Below are positions 57,375 through 64,000 of a DNA stretch of 64,000 nucleotides, piece after piece; positions within the stretch are counted from its first letter, which is position 1; each line of letters begins with the position of its first letter. Source of the stretch: Bacillota bacterium (lineage in GTDB: Bacteria > Bacillota > Clostridia > UBA1381 > UMGS1253); the NCBI GenBank assembly GCA_022706785.1, contig JAKJBW010000010.1, positions 1 to 64,000 of the forward strand. Direction: 5' to 3'. The notes beneath the pieces were generated by a model. That model was not told the DNA's origin and did not search any database. It worked only from the letters and a program-made list of their open reading frames with translations. The position numbers were made by a program, and so were the translations under genes.

Positions 57375-58286
57375 CTATTGTTTTATCATGTTTGCAACTT
57401 CATCGGCAAAATTGTCTTCCCTTTTTTCAATACCTTCGCCTTTTTCGAATCTGACGAATTCTACAATTGAAACGGGCGAGCCGATAGTGTCCGATATCTC
57501 CTTAACAACCGTCTTGACCGCCTTGTCCGGGTCCTTGATGAAGGGCTGCTCAAGCAGGCACACTTCCTTATAGAACTTGCTTATTCTGCCGGCGACCATT
57601 TTTTCGGCGATGGCGGCGGGCTTGCCTTCGTTGATGGCCTGGGCGGTGAGGATTTCCTTTTCCTTTACCACAACCGCTTCGGGAACGTCGGCCGGGGCGA
57701 CATACTGCGGGAGCGCAGCCGCCACCTGCATGGCCATATCCTTTGCAAATGATTTGAATGCTTCGCCGGCAGCCTTTGAAGCGTCCGTATCGAATTTCAC
57801 CATAACGCCGATCCTGCCGCCGCCGTGGATATAGGTTTCCACGACGCCCTCATACCTTGCAAAGCGGCGAATGTTCATGTTCTCGCCGATAGTCGCGATC
57901 TTTTGAGTGAGCATTTCGCGAATGGTGGTATCGCCTGTGTTCATAAACTTCTGTTCCATCAGCGCATCGGTATCGGCAGGCGCCGTCTTTGCGATATGCC
58001 CGGCGATATCGGCCACAAATTTTTGGAAATCGGCGTTTTTGGAAACAAAGTCTGTTTCGGAGTTGACCTCGACCACAACGCCCACATTATCCTGCGCAAA
58101 AGCGTCTACAATACCTTCGGCGGCGATCCTGCCCGATTTCTTTGCGGCAGCCGCAAGACCCTTTTCGCGGAGCAGTTCAATCGCCTTTTCCATATCGCCT
58201 TCCGATTCCGTGAGCGCCTTTTTGCAGTCCATCATACCGCAGCCGGTTCTCTCACGAAGCTTCATTACATCCTGTGCACTAAACAT
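57375..58286 (-). CDS. tsf: Translation elongation factor Ts
   Basis: 303 aa. [18 protein letters not shown] start with the TGxGMMDCK motif, and the core [17 protein letters not shown]. It exchanges GDP for GTP on EF-Tu. It lies 200 bp after rpsB, with no obvious promoter between. Confidence 0.98.
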   Translation of the reverse strand: MFSAQDVMKLRERTGCGMMDCKKALTESEGDMEKAIELLREKGLAAAAKKSGRIAAEGIVDAFAQDNVGVVVEVNSETDFVSKNADFQKFVADIAGHIAKTAPADTDALMEQKFMNTGDTTIREMLTQKIATIGENMNIRRFARYEGVVETYIHGGGRIGVMVKFDTDASKAAGEAFKSFAKDMAMQVAAALPQYVAPADVPEAVVVKEKEILTAQAINEGKPAAIAEKMVAGRISKFYKEVCLLEQPFIKDPDKAVKTVVKEISDTIGSPVSIVEFVRFEKGEGIEKREDNFADEVANMIKQ

Positions 58287-58486
58287 TGTTCTATCATCCT
58301 TTCCTGCTTATGCTTATTTTGCGCTGTTGTATTTTCCGCTCTGCTTTGCGCCATACAAAAGCGTGCTATGCTGGTCAAATCAAGTATAGGCTTTTTGCCC
58401 CTATATTATTACAGCAAAAAGCGGTTTTTGCGTCTTTGCGCAAAAGACAGACAAAAGACCGCTCATGTTAACCCTATCGTCTTTTA

Positions 58487-59230
58487 TTATTCTTTGCCTT
58501 CGGCATCGGTTTGCTCTGTCTTGGCTTGCTCGTCTGCCAGCTGCTCGCCCTGTCTGCCTTCCATGATCGCGTTGGCCATGGTGGAGGCGATCAGCTTGAC
58601 GGCACGGATAGCGTCGTCATTGCCGGGGATGACATAGTCCACTTCCTCCGGATCGCAGTTGGTGTCAACAATGGCCACGACCGGAATGCCCAGCTTTTTG
58701 GCTTCGGCAATGGCGATTTTTTCTTTTCTCGGATCCACAATAAACAGTGCGCCTGGCAGCTTGCGCATGTCTTTTATCCCGCCCAGATACTTTTCAAGCT
58801 TTTCCTTTTCGCCCAAGAGCTTACTGACTTCCTTTTTGGGAAGCAGGTCGAAGGTGCCGTTTTCCTCCATCTTGCCAAGCTGCTCAAGCCTGTCGATTCT
58901 CTTTTTGATGGTTTTGAAGTTGGTGAGCATACCGCCGAGCCATCTGGCGTTGACAAAATACATGCCGACTCTCTGCGCCTCTTCCTTAATGGAATCCTGC
59001 GCCTGCTTTTTGGTGCCGACAAAGAGCACATCGCCGCCGTTTAGTGCGACTTCTCTGACGAAATTGTATGCCTCTTCCACTTTTTTGACCGTTTTTTGAA
59101 GGTCGATGATGTAGATGCCGTTTCTTTCGGTGAAGATATACTCCGCCATCTTGGGATTCCAGCGCCTGGTCTGGTGTCCGAAATGGACGCCCGCTTCCAA
59201 AAGCTGCTTCATTGAGATTACGTTTGCCAT
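58487..59230 (-). CDS. rpsB: 30S ribosomal protein S2
   Basis: 247 aa; ATG at 59230, 10 nt after GGAGG; an 18-codon upstream extension lacks an [24 protein letters not shown] start and [19 protein letters not shown] are diagnostic. C-terminal acidic/glutamine-rich tail. First gene of the block, read from a promoter at 59381-59409. Confidence 0.98.
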   Translation of the reverse strand: MANVISMKQLLEAGVHFGHQTRRWNPKMAEYIFTERNGIYIIDLQKTVKKVEEAYNFVREVALNGGDVLFVGTKKQAQDSIKEEAQRVGMYFVNARWLGGMLTNFKTIKKRIDRLEQLGKMEENGTFDLLPKKEVSKLLGEKEKLEKYLGGIKDMRKLPGALFIVDPRKEKIAIAEAKKLGIPVVAIVDTNCDPEEVDYVIPGNDDAIRAVKLIASTMANAIMEGRQGEQLADEQAKTEQTDAEGKE

Positions 59231-59380
59231 AATAGATTTACCTCCGGTTTTTAATTTTTTTGTGCCGCCGCGAAAGCGCGCCACACCCTGCTATACCTCC
59301 GCCCGTTTCATCGCTGCCGGGAACCGTTTTACGGCACCGCCCGGAAAGCTCAAAAGGCGTGTGTATTTTTATGCCATGAT

Positions 59381-59409
59381 AGAATACCATAAATATGATT
59401 TAATTGCAA
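59381..59409 (-). promoter_or_regulatory. Promoter of rpsB
   Basis: Minus-strand TTGCAA (59409-59404) and TATTCT (59386-59381), 17 bp apart. Leader of about 145 nt before the start codon, room for an S2-type autoregulatory structure, which I cannot verify. Confidence 0.72.
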
Positions 59410-59461
59410 GGTTTTTTGCGAAAATTTTATTCGGGGCCGGTCGGGTTATTGAAAAAATGTG

Positions 59462-59490
59462 TTGACAAACTGTGTGGATGTTGCTATAAT
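59462..59490 (+). promoter_or_regulatory. Promoter of the tRNA cluster
   Basis: TTGACA (59462-59467) and TATAAT (59485-59490), 17 bp apart; consensus match, 33 bp before the first tRNA. Confidence 0.92.
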
Positions 59491-59522
59491 TCTATAGGTC
59501 AGCTTAAAGCGGCCTATGAAAT

Positions 59523-59596
59523 GCGGGTGTAGTTCAATGGTAGAATGTCAGCCTTCCAAGCTGATTACGTGAGTTCGATTCTCATCACCCGCTCCA
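59523..59596 (+). tRNA. tRNA-Gly (TCC)
   Basis: Complete cloverleaf: acceptor GCGGGTG/CACCCGC, anticodon loop CTTCCAA, TTCGATT T-loop, encoded CCA. Confidence 0.97.
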
Positions 59597-59600
59597 AAAT

Positions 59601-59677
<77 letters not shown>

Positions 59678-59692
59678 CTTATGTAACCCTTT

Positions 59693-59770
59693 GGTGGGTA
59701 TAGCTCAGTCGGTTAGAGCGCCAGATTGTGGCTCTGGAGGTCGTGAGTTCGAATCTCATTATCCACCCCA
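59693..59770 (+). tRNA. tRNA-His (GTG)
   Basis: Eight-base acceptor GGTGGGTA/TATCCACC with the extra G-1 expected of tRNA-His, anticodon loop TTGTGGC, encoded CCA. Confidence 0.97.
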
Positions 59771-59800
59771 CTATTTTTTTTATATTGTTGTTGGTGATGT

Positions 59801-59876
59801 TGGGATGTAGCCAAGTCGGTAAGGCACCAGACTTTGACTCTGGCATTCGTAGGTTCGAGTCCTGCCATCCCAGCCA
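59801..59876 (+). tRNA. tRNA-Gln (TTG)
   Basis: Acceptor TGGGATG/CATCCCA, anticodon loop CTTTGAC, T-loop TTCGAGT, encoded CCA. Confidence 0.97.
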
Positions 59877-59881
59877 TATCC

Positions 59882-59957
59882 GGGCCATTAGCTCAGTTGG
59901 CAGAGCACTTGACTTTTAATCAAGGTGTCCCGCGTTCGAATCGCGGATGGCTCACCA
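59882..59957 (+). tRNA. tRNA-Lys (TTT)
   Basis: Acceptor GGGCCAT/ATGGCTC (one G-T pair), anticodon loop CTTTTAA, T-loop TTCGAAT, encoded CCA. Last tRNA before the AT-rich island. Confidence 0.97.
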
Positions 59958-59962
59958 GTCGA

Positions 59963-59994
59963 AAGATGTCGAATTATGTTCGGCATCTTTTTTG
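59963..59994 (+). terminator. Terminator of the tRNA cluster
   Basis: AGATGTCGAATTATGTTCGG and the closing CATCTTTTTT form a stem of about 10 bp with a T tract. GAAAGATGTCGA recurs at 61016 in another terminator. Confidence 0.88.
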
Positions 59995-59996
59995 TA

Positions 59997-60025
59997 TTGA
60001 AAACTTTGGATATGATTGGTATAAT
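59997..60025 (+). promoter_or_regulatory. Promoter of the vanW-like gene
   Basis: TTGAAA (59997-60002) and TATAAT (60020-60025), 17 bp spacing, with a TGG extension before the -10 box. Confidence 0.82.
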
Positions 60026-60118
60026 GTAATAAACTTAAAATAATGATTTAGAACAAGTATGTCATAAAATGATTCTTATTGGTAGTTAGATTATTTATGT
60101 TTTGCGAGGTGAAGTTTA

Positions 60119-60949
60119 ATGAGGAACATTATTAGTAATGATTTAAGACCTATCCAACGTTCAAATATCCGATTGATGGCCGGCAAGACATATTATTCTT
60201 TGCTACGTTTTGCGAAGTGGGCAATGTATAGACCTTTTGCAAAACAACGCGATGACTGCCGGTTGCCAATAACATATTTTCATCACAAAACAATATTGCT
60301 AAGGCAACTCAGGGATGTTGATATGCAGTACCAATATAACAAGATAATCAATTTAAAGCTTGCTGTAGCAAGACTTAATGGTATAATTATTCGTCCGGGA
60401 GAAACGTTTAGCTATTGGAAACTGATTGGAAAGCCTACTTACAGGAAAGGTTATGTAGATGGAATGATTCTAACTGGAGGCAAAGTCACTGCAGGAGTGG
60501 GAGGTGGTTTGTGTCAGCTATCCAATTTGATTTATTGGATGACATTACATACACCTCTTACTATTATTGAGCGCCATCGTCACGGATATGATGTGTTTCC
60601 GGATTCAAATCGCACACAGCCTTTCGGCAGTGGAGCTACCTGTTTTTATCCTTATGGAGATTTGATGATTTATAATGGAACCAATCGGAATTATCAACTA
60701 TGTGTCAGTGTGGGGAAAGAGTATTTAGAAGGAGAATGGCGCTCTAACCAATTACAAGAATACAGATACGAAATTATTGAGGAAAATCATATTGTTAAAA
60801 GCGAATACTGGGGAGGATATAGCCGCCATAATGAGTTGTATCGTAAAAAATTTGACTTGAATAATAATTTTATTGAGAAAGAATTTATTGCAGAAAATCA
60901 TGCTCTCATGATGTATCCACCTTTCCTTTCTGCAGGGAACATACAATAA
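60119..60949 (+). CDS. VanW family protein
   Basis: 276 aa; ATG after GCGAGGTGAAGTTTA. The central VanW domain (~90-200) shows IIIRPGETFSYWKLIGKPT, KVTAGVGGGLCQLSNLIYW and ERHRHGYDVFPDSN. VanW accompanies some glycopeptide-resistance operons but its function is unknown; stand-alone genes are common. No VanS/VanR/VanX/VanY is here, so resistance should not be inferred. No signal peptide. AT-rich coding unlike genes before 60 kb, suggesting acquisition. Confidence 0.9.
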   Translation: MRNIISNDLRPIQRSNIRLMAGKTYYSLLRFAKWAMYRPFAKQRDDCRLPITYFHHKTILLRQLRDVDMQYQYNKIINLKLAVARLNGIIIRPGETFSYWKLIGKPTYRKGYVDGMILTGGKVTAGVGGGLCQLSNLIYWMTLHTPLTIIERHRHGYDVFPDSNRTQPFGSGATCFYPYGDLMIYNGTNRNYQLCVSVGKEYLEGEWRSNQLQEYRYEIIEENHIVKSEYWGGYSRHNELYRKKFDLNNNFIEKEFIAENHALMMYPPFLSAGNIQ

Positions 60950-60985
60950 CGAAGAATTTTTTTCATTAAAGATTAATAATAAGGT

Positions 60986-61010
60986 GGCATCTATTTCGTT
61001 CGCCTCACAC
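60986..61010 (+). repeat. GGCATCTATTTCGTTCGCCT motif, copy 1
   Basis: The motif recurs at 61944 (two changes) and 63354. Each copy lies downstream of one gene of the island, 8-85 bp before a terminator hairpin. Confidence 0.72.
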
Positions 61011-61018
61011 AAGCTGAA

Positions 61019-61048
61019 AGATGTCGAGTTTTTTCGACATCTTTTTTT
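61019..61048 (+). terminator. Terminator of the vanW-like gene
   Basis: AGATGTCGA-GTTTTT-TCGACATCT followed by TTTTTTT. Confidence 0.9.
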
Positions 61049-61235
61049 AACTTATAGGAAATTACTACCGAAAGGCAGTATAGTAGGAAATTACGCGTTT
61101 TTGCTTTGTTTCTGATTTGATATTCCCACCCCCTGCCCCCTCCCCAGGGAGGGGGATATTTGGCAAATGGGGACTGATGTTGCTGCAAGGCAACTTTTTT
61201 ATTCTTCTACAAGTAAAAATATTTTCAAAAAGACG

Positions 61236-61265
61236 TTGACATTTTGCAGGTCTATAATGTATAAT
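61236..61265 (+). promoter_or_regulatory. Promoter of the ribbon-helix-helix gene
   Basis: TTGACA (61236-61241) and TATAAT (61260-61265), 18 bp apart; an alternative TATAAT is at 61253. Confidence 0.8.
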
Positions 61266-61281
61266 TTATTTAGCGACCTGC
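61246..61281. promoter_or_regulatory. Dyad spanning the -10 region of the ribbon-helix-helix gene
   Basis: GCAGGTC (61246-61252) and GACCTGC (61275-61281) bracket the -10 box. It is a likely autoregulatory operator for the small DNA-binding protein, or a leader stem. Confidence 0.6.
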
Positions 61282-61297
61282 AAAAGGAGGTGACTGA

Positions 61298-61474
61298 TTG
61301 GGCGCGAAGAAATTAGGACGCCCTACGGACAACCCAAAGGACATTACGATAAAGATACGTTTTGACAAAAATACTGCTGAAATGTTAGAAGAATGCAGTG
61401 AAAAAATGAATGTATCAAGAGCAGAAGTTGTACGGCGTGGTGTTCAAAAAATGCATGAAGGGCTTCCAAAATAA
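61298..61474 (+). CDS. CopG-like ribbon-helix-helix DNA-binding protein
   Basis: 58 aa from TTG at 61298, with AGGAGGTG 5 nt upstream. After a basic start (GAKKLGRPTDNPK) come a beta strand DITIKIRFDKNT and helices AEMLEECSEKM and SRAEVVRRGVQKM, the ribbon-helix-helix plan. Such proteins repress their own promoters or serve as antitoxins; no toxin gene follows at once, though a 90-aa protein lies 128 bp downstream. Same island promoter. Confidence 0.8.
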   Translation: MGAKKLGRPTDNPKDITIKIRFDKNTAEMLEECSEKMNVSRAEVVRRGVQKMHEGLPK

Positions 61475-61475
61475 A

Positions 61476-61518
61476 GGGAAACAGTCCACCCTAGCAAAAG
61501 GTTAAAAAGACTGTTCCC
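61476..61518 (+). terminator. Hairpin after the ribbon-helix-helix gene
   Basis: GGGAAACAGTC and GACTGTTCCC pair across about 21 nt. Few T residues follow, so termination is uncertain. Confidence 0.45.
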
Positions 61519-61601
61519 CGGTCACCAACATAAAATGTCGGTAAATTTATTATACCGCATATTAAGTTGGAAATCAATAAAAATATGGAGGTATGATTGA
61601 C

Positions 61602-61874
61602 ATGGAACAAATTTTAGAGCAGTTGTATAACAATTTTGGCGAGGTTGATTCACGCAAAATATGTCCTGATGAAAAACAACGGATAAAATCACGCCGTGGA
61701 AATTTTAAAAGAATGTTAAAGCGGAATCAATATCGTCAAATACAGCGGATGCTGGATGATACAGATAACGTAGCCTGTAGAATGTCAATTGCAAATTTCG
61801 CAAGTGGCGTAAGGTTTGGCGTAAAATTCATGACAGAGGTTTGTGCCCTTACAAATGATGATTATGAATTTTAA
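61602..61874 (+). CDS. Uncharacterised 90-aa helical protein (possibly DUF6809-like)
   Basis: ATG at 61602, 10 nt after GGAGG; another ATG three codons upstream is too close. The sequence is charged and helical (EKQRIKSRRGNFKRMLKRNQYR), with a hydrophobic C-terminal helix (ANFASGVRFGVKFMTEVCAL). The layout resembles small DUF6809-type proteins found on mobile regions of Clostridia, but I cannot confirm that. Confidence 0.6.
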   Translation: MEQILEQLYNNFGEVDSRKICPDEKQRIKSRRGNFKRMLKRNQYRQIQRMLDDTDNVACRMSIANFASGVRFGVKFMTEVCALTNDDYEF

Positions 61875-61943
61875 GTTTTAAAAATCACAAACAATAATCC
61901 AATAGGCAAATTGAAGATGCACCTGTTTTTAACATTTAAATAT

Positions 61944-61968
61944 GGCATCTATTTCGTTTGCTTCACAC
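61944..61968 (+). repeat. GGCATCTATTTCGTTCGCCT motif, copy 2
   Basis: GGCATCTATTTCGTTTGCTT, then CACACACC; two substitutions relative to copy 1. Confidence 0.68.
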
Positions 61969-61972
61969 ACCA

Positions 61973-62007
61973 AAAAGATCGTCAACTTTTTGTTGATGGT
62001 CTTTTGT
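61973..62007 (+). terminator. Terminator after the 90-aa gene
   Basis: AAAGATCGTCAAC-TTTTT-GTTGATGGTCTTTTG with one mismatch pair; a T tract follows. Confidence 0.75.
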
Positions 62008-62265
62008 TTTGCCCGTATTTATGCGGGTTTTAGAGCTTGAAAATACTGCGAAAACACTCGCGCTCCAGGTAGGGGTAATAGAGCTTTTTTTTAGTGCTTA
62101 CTTCAGTGACTCTGCTATTTTTTACAGGTATACTAATCTATCATTAGCCTTTATGTGTGGTTGAAATAATGCCCCAGTCTGAACCCTCTGCCAAGACGAT
62201 ATGCACAAACTTAGCTTGTCAACATAAAATGATTTATAGGAGGTATCAAAAAAGGAGGTACCCTT
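62008..62265 (+). other. Leader region of the collagen-like gene
   Basis: About 250 bases without an ORF. Near the end lie two SD-like AGGAGGTA sequences (62238-62246 and 62252-62260); only the second is spaced for the ATG at 62266. CATAAAATG (62224) with AC about 17 bp upstream is a weak match to sporulation sigma-K promoters. Both points are tentative. Confidence 0.35.
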
Positions 62266-63186
62266 ATGAGTATATCATTACAGGTTGAACGCTTAATAGC
62301 GGGCACTGTTGAATCTAACGCAAACGTCATCTTTGATTCAACCGTGATTTCTACTGGGAATATCAGTTATGACAACGTCACTGGCGTTATTACAATACAG
62401 GAAGCAGGCAGATATGAATTTGACTGGTGGGTGGCTACGCAATCGTCTATATCAGCCATTGGCGCTGGATTTGCGCTGGTTTCGTCGCAAGGAGATACTA
62501 TAATCGGTAATTCGCCAATCAAAACAGGAGAAGTAGTCGGAGTTGGTATCATAGAGGTTGTAACAGCGCCTGTAACCGTAGCGTTGAGGAATAACAGCAA
62601 TGCAACGATTTATTATTCAACGATTGTTCCGGTCAAAGCATCTTTGGCTGTAATTGGAACAGATGATACGGGCATGACAGGCCCCACTGGCGCTACCGGT
62701 CCCACCGGCCCGACGGGCGACACCGGCCCTGCCGGCCCGACGGGCGACACAGGCCCTACTGGCGAAGTCGTTTTGGCTTTTGGATCTTTAAGAGGAGGTA
62801 ATGTAGAGTCACCCGGGGAAACATTTACACCCGTAACATTTAGTGCGGTTGGACCTTTATCGGATACTATCACAGTTAGTCTATCGGGCAATGAATTAGT
62901 GGTAGGAGAAAGCGGGATCTATCAAATAACGATATCTATTAACGCTGTAGCCACCACTGAGCCAGACCCGGATCAACCATATCTGAATGCCATTATTACT
63001 GTCAATGGTGCACCGATTTTTGGCGATACGACTACTTTTTTTAAGATATCTAATAGAAGTAGTTCAACGTTTGTCGTTCAGGCCGCTTTAACAGCAGAAG
63101 ATGAAGTAGGAGTAAGTATTAGTACGGATTTTCCTATTTTAGGTTATATGAATCGTTCCTTAACTATTGTTCAATTAAGTAATTAA
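62266..63186 (+). CDS. BclA-like collagen-repeat surface/exosporium protein
   Basis: 306 aa; ATG 5-6 nt after AAGGAGGTA. Residues 1-~133 form a beta-rich C1q/TNF-like domain ([14 protein letters not shown]), residues 136-168 are eleven Gly-X-Thr/Ala/Val triplets ([16 protein letters not shown]), and residues ~170-306 form a second C1q/TNF-like domain ([15 protein letters not shown]). BclA-type proteins form trimers on spore exosporia with a short N-terminus before the collagen stalk; having a globular domain on both sides is less usual. No signal peptide, consistent with assembly on the spore from inside the mother cell. AT-rich island gene. Confidence 0.87.
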   Translation: MSISLQVERLIAGTVESNANVIFDSTVISTGNISYDNVTGVITIQEAGRYEFDWWVATQSSISAIGAGFALVSSQGDTIIGNSPIKTGEVVGVGIIEVVTAPVTVALRNNSNATIYYSTIVPVKASLAVIGTDDTGMTGPTGATGPTGPTGDTGPAGPTGDTGPTGEVVLAFGSLRGGNVESPGETFTPVTFSAVGPLSDTITVSLSGNELVVGESGIYQITISINAVATTEPDPDQPYLNAIITVNGAPIFGDTTTFFKISNRSSSTFVVQAALTAEDEVGVSISTDFPILGYMNRSLTIVQLSN

Positions 63187-63353
63187 ATGATTCTTTATAT
63201 TAATGAGGCGAAACTAAAATCGTTAAGTATATTGTCAATTATGGCATTTGGGAAGTGGTTATTGGCATGTTTTTTTGCTTTGTTACTTCTCTGTGAAACT
63301 AGGAATGTAAAAACGCAGGCATAAGCATTCCGCTCCTGAACGAAGAGGCTTAA

Positions 63354-63374
63354 GGCATCTATTTCGTTCGCCTT
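63354..63374 (+). repeat. GGCATCTATTTCGTTCGCCT motif, copy 3
   Basis: GGCATCTATTTCGTTCGCCT is identical to copy 1 over 20 bp. It follows the collagen-like gene. Confidence 0.7.
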
Positions 63375-63441
63375 AGACAGGTCACAACTTATCTGAACAT
63401 ATTCGTTTTATATTTGTAAACGGACTGTTTGGAGCAATTTT

Positions 63442-63476
63442 CACCAGGGAGTAATTTTCCCTGGTGTTTTATTTTG
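63442..63476 (+). terminator. Terminator downstream of the collagen-like gene
   Basis: CACCAGGGA-GTAATTT-TCCCTGGTG followed by TTTTATTTT. Confidence 0.85.
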
Positions 63477-63883
63477 CATAAAGAAACGGGTCATGCCTGT
63501 ACTATGTTCTTATTCACGTATCACGCACTCCTTTTCTGATGACATGAATCAAACGATTATATTAAAAAAAAATATCCGCCATCCACCCTGCGTCCATACA
63601 AAGAAATAGGTAATAGGGCACCGGCCGCAAACGACGCCCCTTTTCATACCCGCCTCACTCCCGAGCCATCCAGTCATTGCTGTGGTGGGCATATTCAGTA
63701 TTGCGGTATAAGTGAAAAAGCGGCGAATACCCCTTATTTAATGCTATTCTTACTTGATCGTGTATAGAATTGGCGGCAGCCAAAAGCCGCCCATCTAATA
63801 ACGTTACGATATTCGGCATAAAACGACAACATTCGCGCTGTTTGGCATTGACTTTTTTATTTATGATAGATATTATAAATGAT

Positions 63884-64000
63884 ATGAATAAGATTACATA
63901 TCTTAAACGAAGGCTGGTGACCCTAATGCTGTTAACCTTGGGAACTCTAGGGATCAATAAAGATTATTCAGGCAAAATAGAACGGCTATATAATACGTAT
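63884..64000 (+). CDS. Start of a gene cut by the window end, possibly an ECF-type sigma factor
   Basis: The frame opens at ATG 63884, GTG 63917 or ATG 63926 and stays open to the edge. The end reads LLTLGTLGINKDYSGKIERL then YNTY. Many Clostridial sigma-70-like proteins begin with a short hydrophobic stretch, then KIERLYxTY before region 2. SD support is weak for all three starts. Assignment rests on about 20 residues and is tentative. Confidence 0.35.
   Translation, partial: MNKITYLKRRLVTLMLLTLGTLGINKDYSGKIERLYNTY

Larger units (their letters stand above)
63187..63883. other. Non-coding stretch after the collagen-like gene
   Basis: No SD-led ORF is convincing. It contains motif copy 3 (63354-63374), a terminator (63442-63476) and AT-rich DNA. 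A minus-strand frame of about 100 codons (63655-63957) starts at a TTG without SD and was not accepted. Confidence 0.45.

Noticed and set aside
60119-60949. Vancomycin-resistance locus
   Set aside because: Only a VanW-family gene is present; the two-component system and ligase/dipeptidase genes are missing.
63655-63957. 100-codon open frame on the minus strand at the right edge
   Set aside because: Starts at a TTG with no SD, has no recognisable domain, and overlaps a plus-strand frame with protein-like sequence. AT-rich DNA easily leaves such frames open, but I cannot exclude a gene from the ATG near 63819.

Overview
The window is chromosomal DNA of an endospore-forming, Gram-positive anaerobe of the Clostridia (Bacillota). 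The evidence is the gene order dgt-dnaG-sigA, the block rpsB-tsf-pyrH-frr-uppS-cdsA-dxr-rseP-ispG-polC, spoIIM beside xerD, a PolC-type replicase, pyruvate phosphate dikinase, a YtvI-like AI-2E protein and a BclA-like collagen protein. Coding DNA up to about 59.9 kb is GC-rich, with frequent TTG and GTG starts behind strong Shine-Dalgarno (SD) sites. The last 4 kb are clearly AT-rich. A Ruminococcaceae- or Christensenellales-like host is my guess; no rRNA is present to test it.

Layout. 0-1.7 kb: end of a secreted carbohydrate-binding protein and a membrane-anchored GH140-like glycosidase. 2-4.7 kb: ppdK behind an operator-like palindrome. 5.1-7.6 kb: CadC-type repressor and heavy-metal P-type ATPase with matching operators. 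7.7-9.6 kb (minus): ThrE-type exporter pair and nth. 10-14.2 kb: glyA, larC, a PfkB kinase and a Cys-cluster protein. 14.3-19.7 kb (minus): two uncharacterised small genes, xerD, spoIIM, crcB, proC, comM. 20-29.9 kb: apgM, AI-2E transporter, metG, alaS, HIT protein, flavoprotein, dgt. 30.3-36.9 kb: dnaG, sigA, ZIP transporter, class I amidotransferase, RlmD-like methyltransferase. 37.2-42.7 kb: remnant prophage early region (ImmA peptidase, S24 repressor, operator cluster, Cro-like protein, replication organizer, ArpU-like regulator) with no structural, lysis or integrase genes. 43.3-45.4 kb: polysaccharide deacetylase and a DUF421/DUF4363 pair. 45.6-59.2 kb (minus): polC and the translation, lipid and isoprenoid block. 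59.5-60 kb: five tRNA genes. 60-64 kb: AT-rich island with VanW, a ribbon-helix-helix protein, a 90-aa protein, a collagen-like surface protein and the start of a possible sigma factor.

The most unusual content lies between the genes. Elements of 132-168 bp with terminal inverted repeats (TIRs) occur at least ten times. Several families (TIRs starting TACTGTTTCGCG, TAGTCGATCC, GAGYGTGTTTTGAA, GGGTGTGGGCTCG and AGGGCGTATTTTCAA) share a related structured core although their ends differ. One element sits inside another, and one has replaced the 3' end of a prophage gene. A second repeat class, about 160-185 bp long, carries the palindrome GGGGC-N2-GCCCC and a GGGGAAACCC/GGGTTTCCCC terminator hairpin; it lies beside ppdK, alaS, ispG and polC. 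Together they fill most gaps over 150 bp and even split the frr-pyrH junction.

Possible regulatory devices include SD-masking hairpins before spoIIM and immA, a 20-bp palindrome at the ppdK start site, a textbook lysogeny switch, and a 49-codon gene preserved between two mobile elements. Function calls rest on recognised motifs and gene order; no database search was possible.
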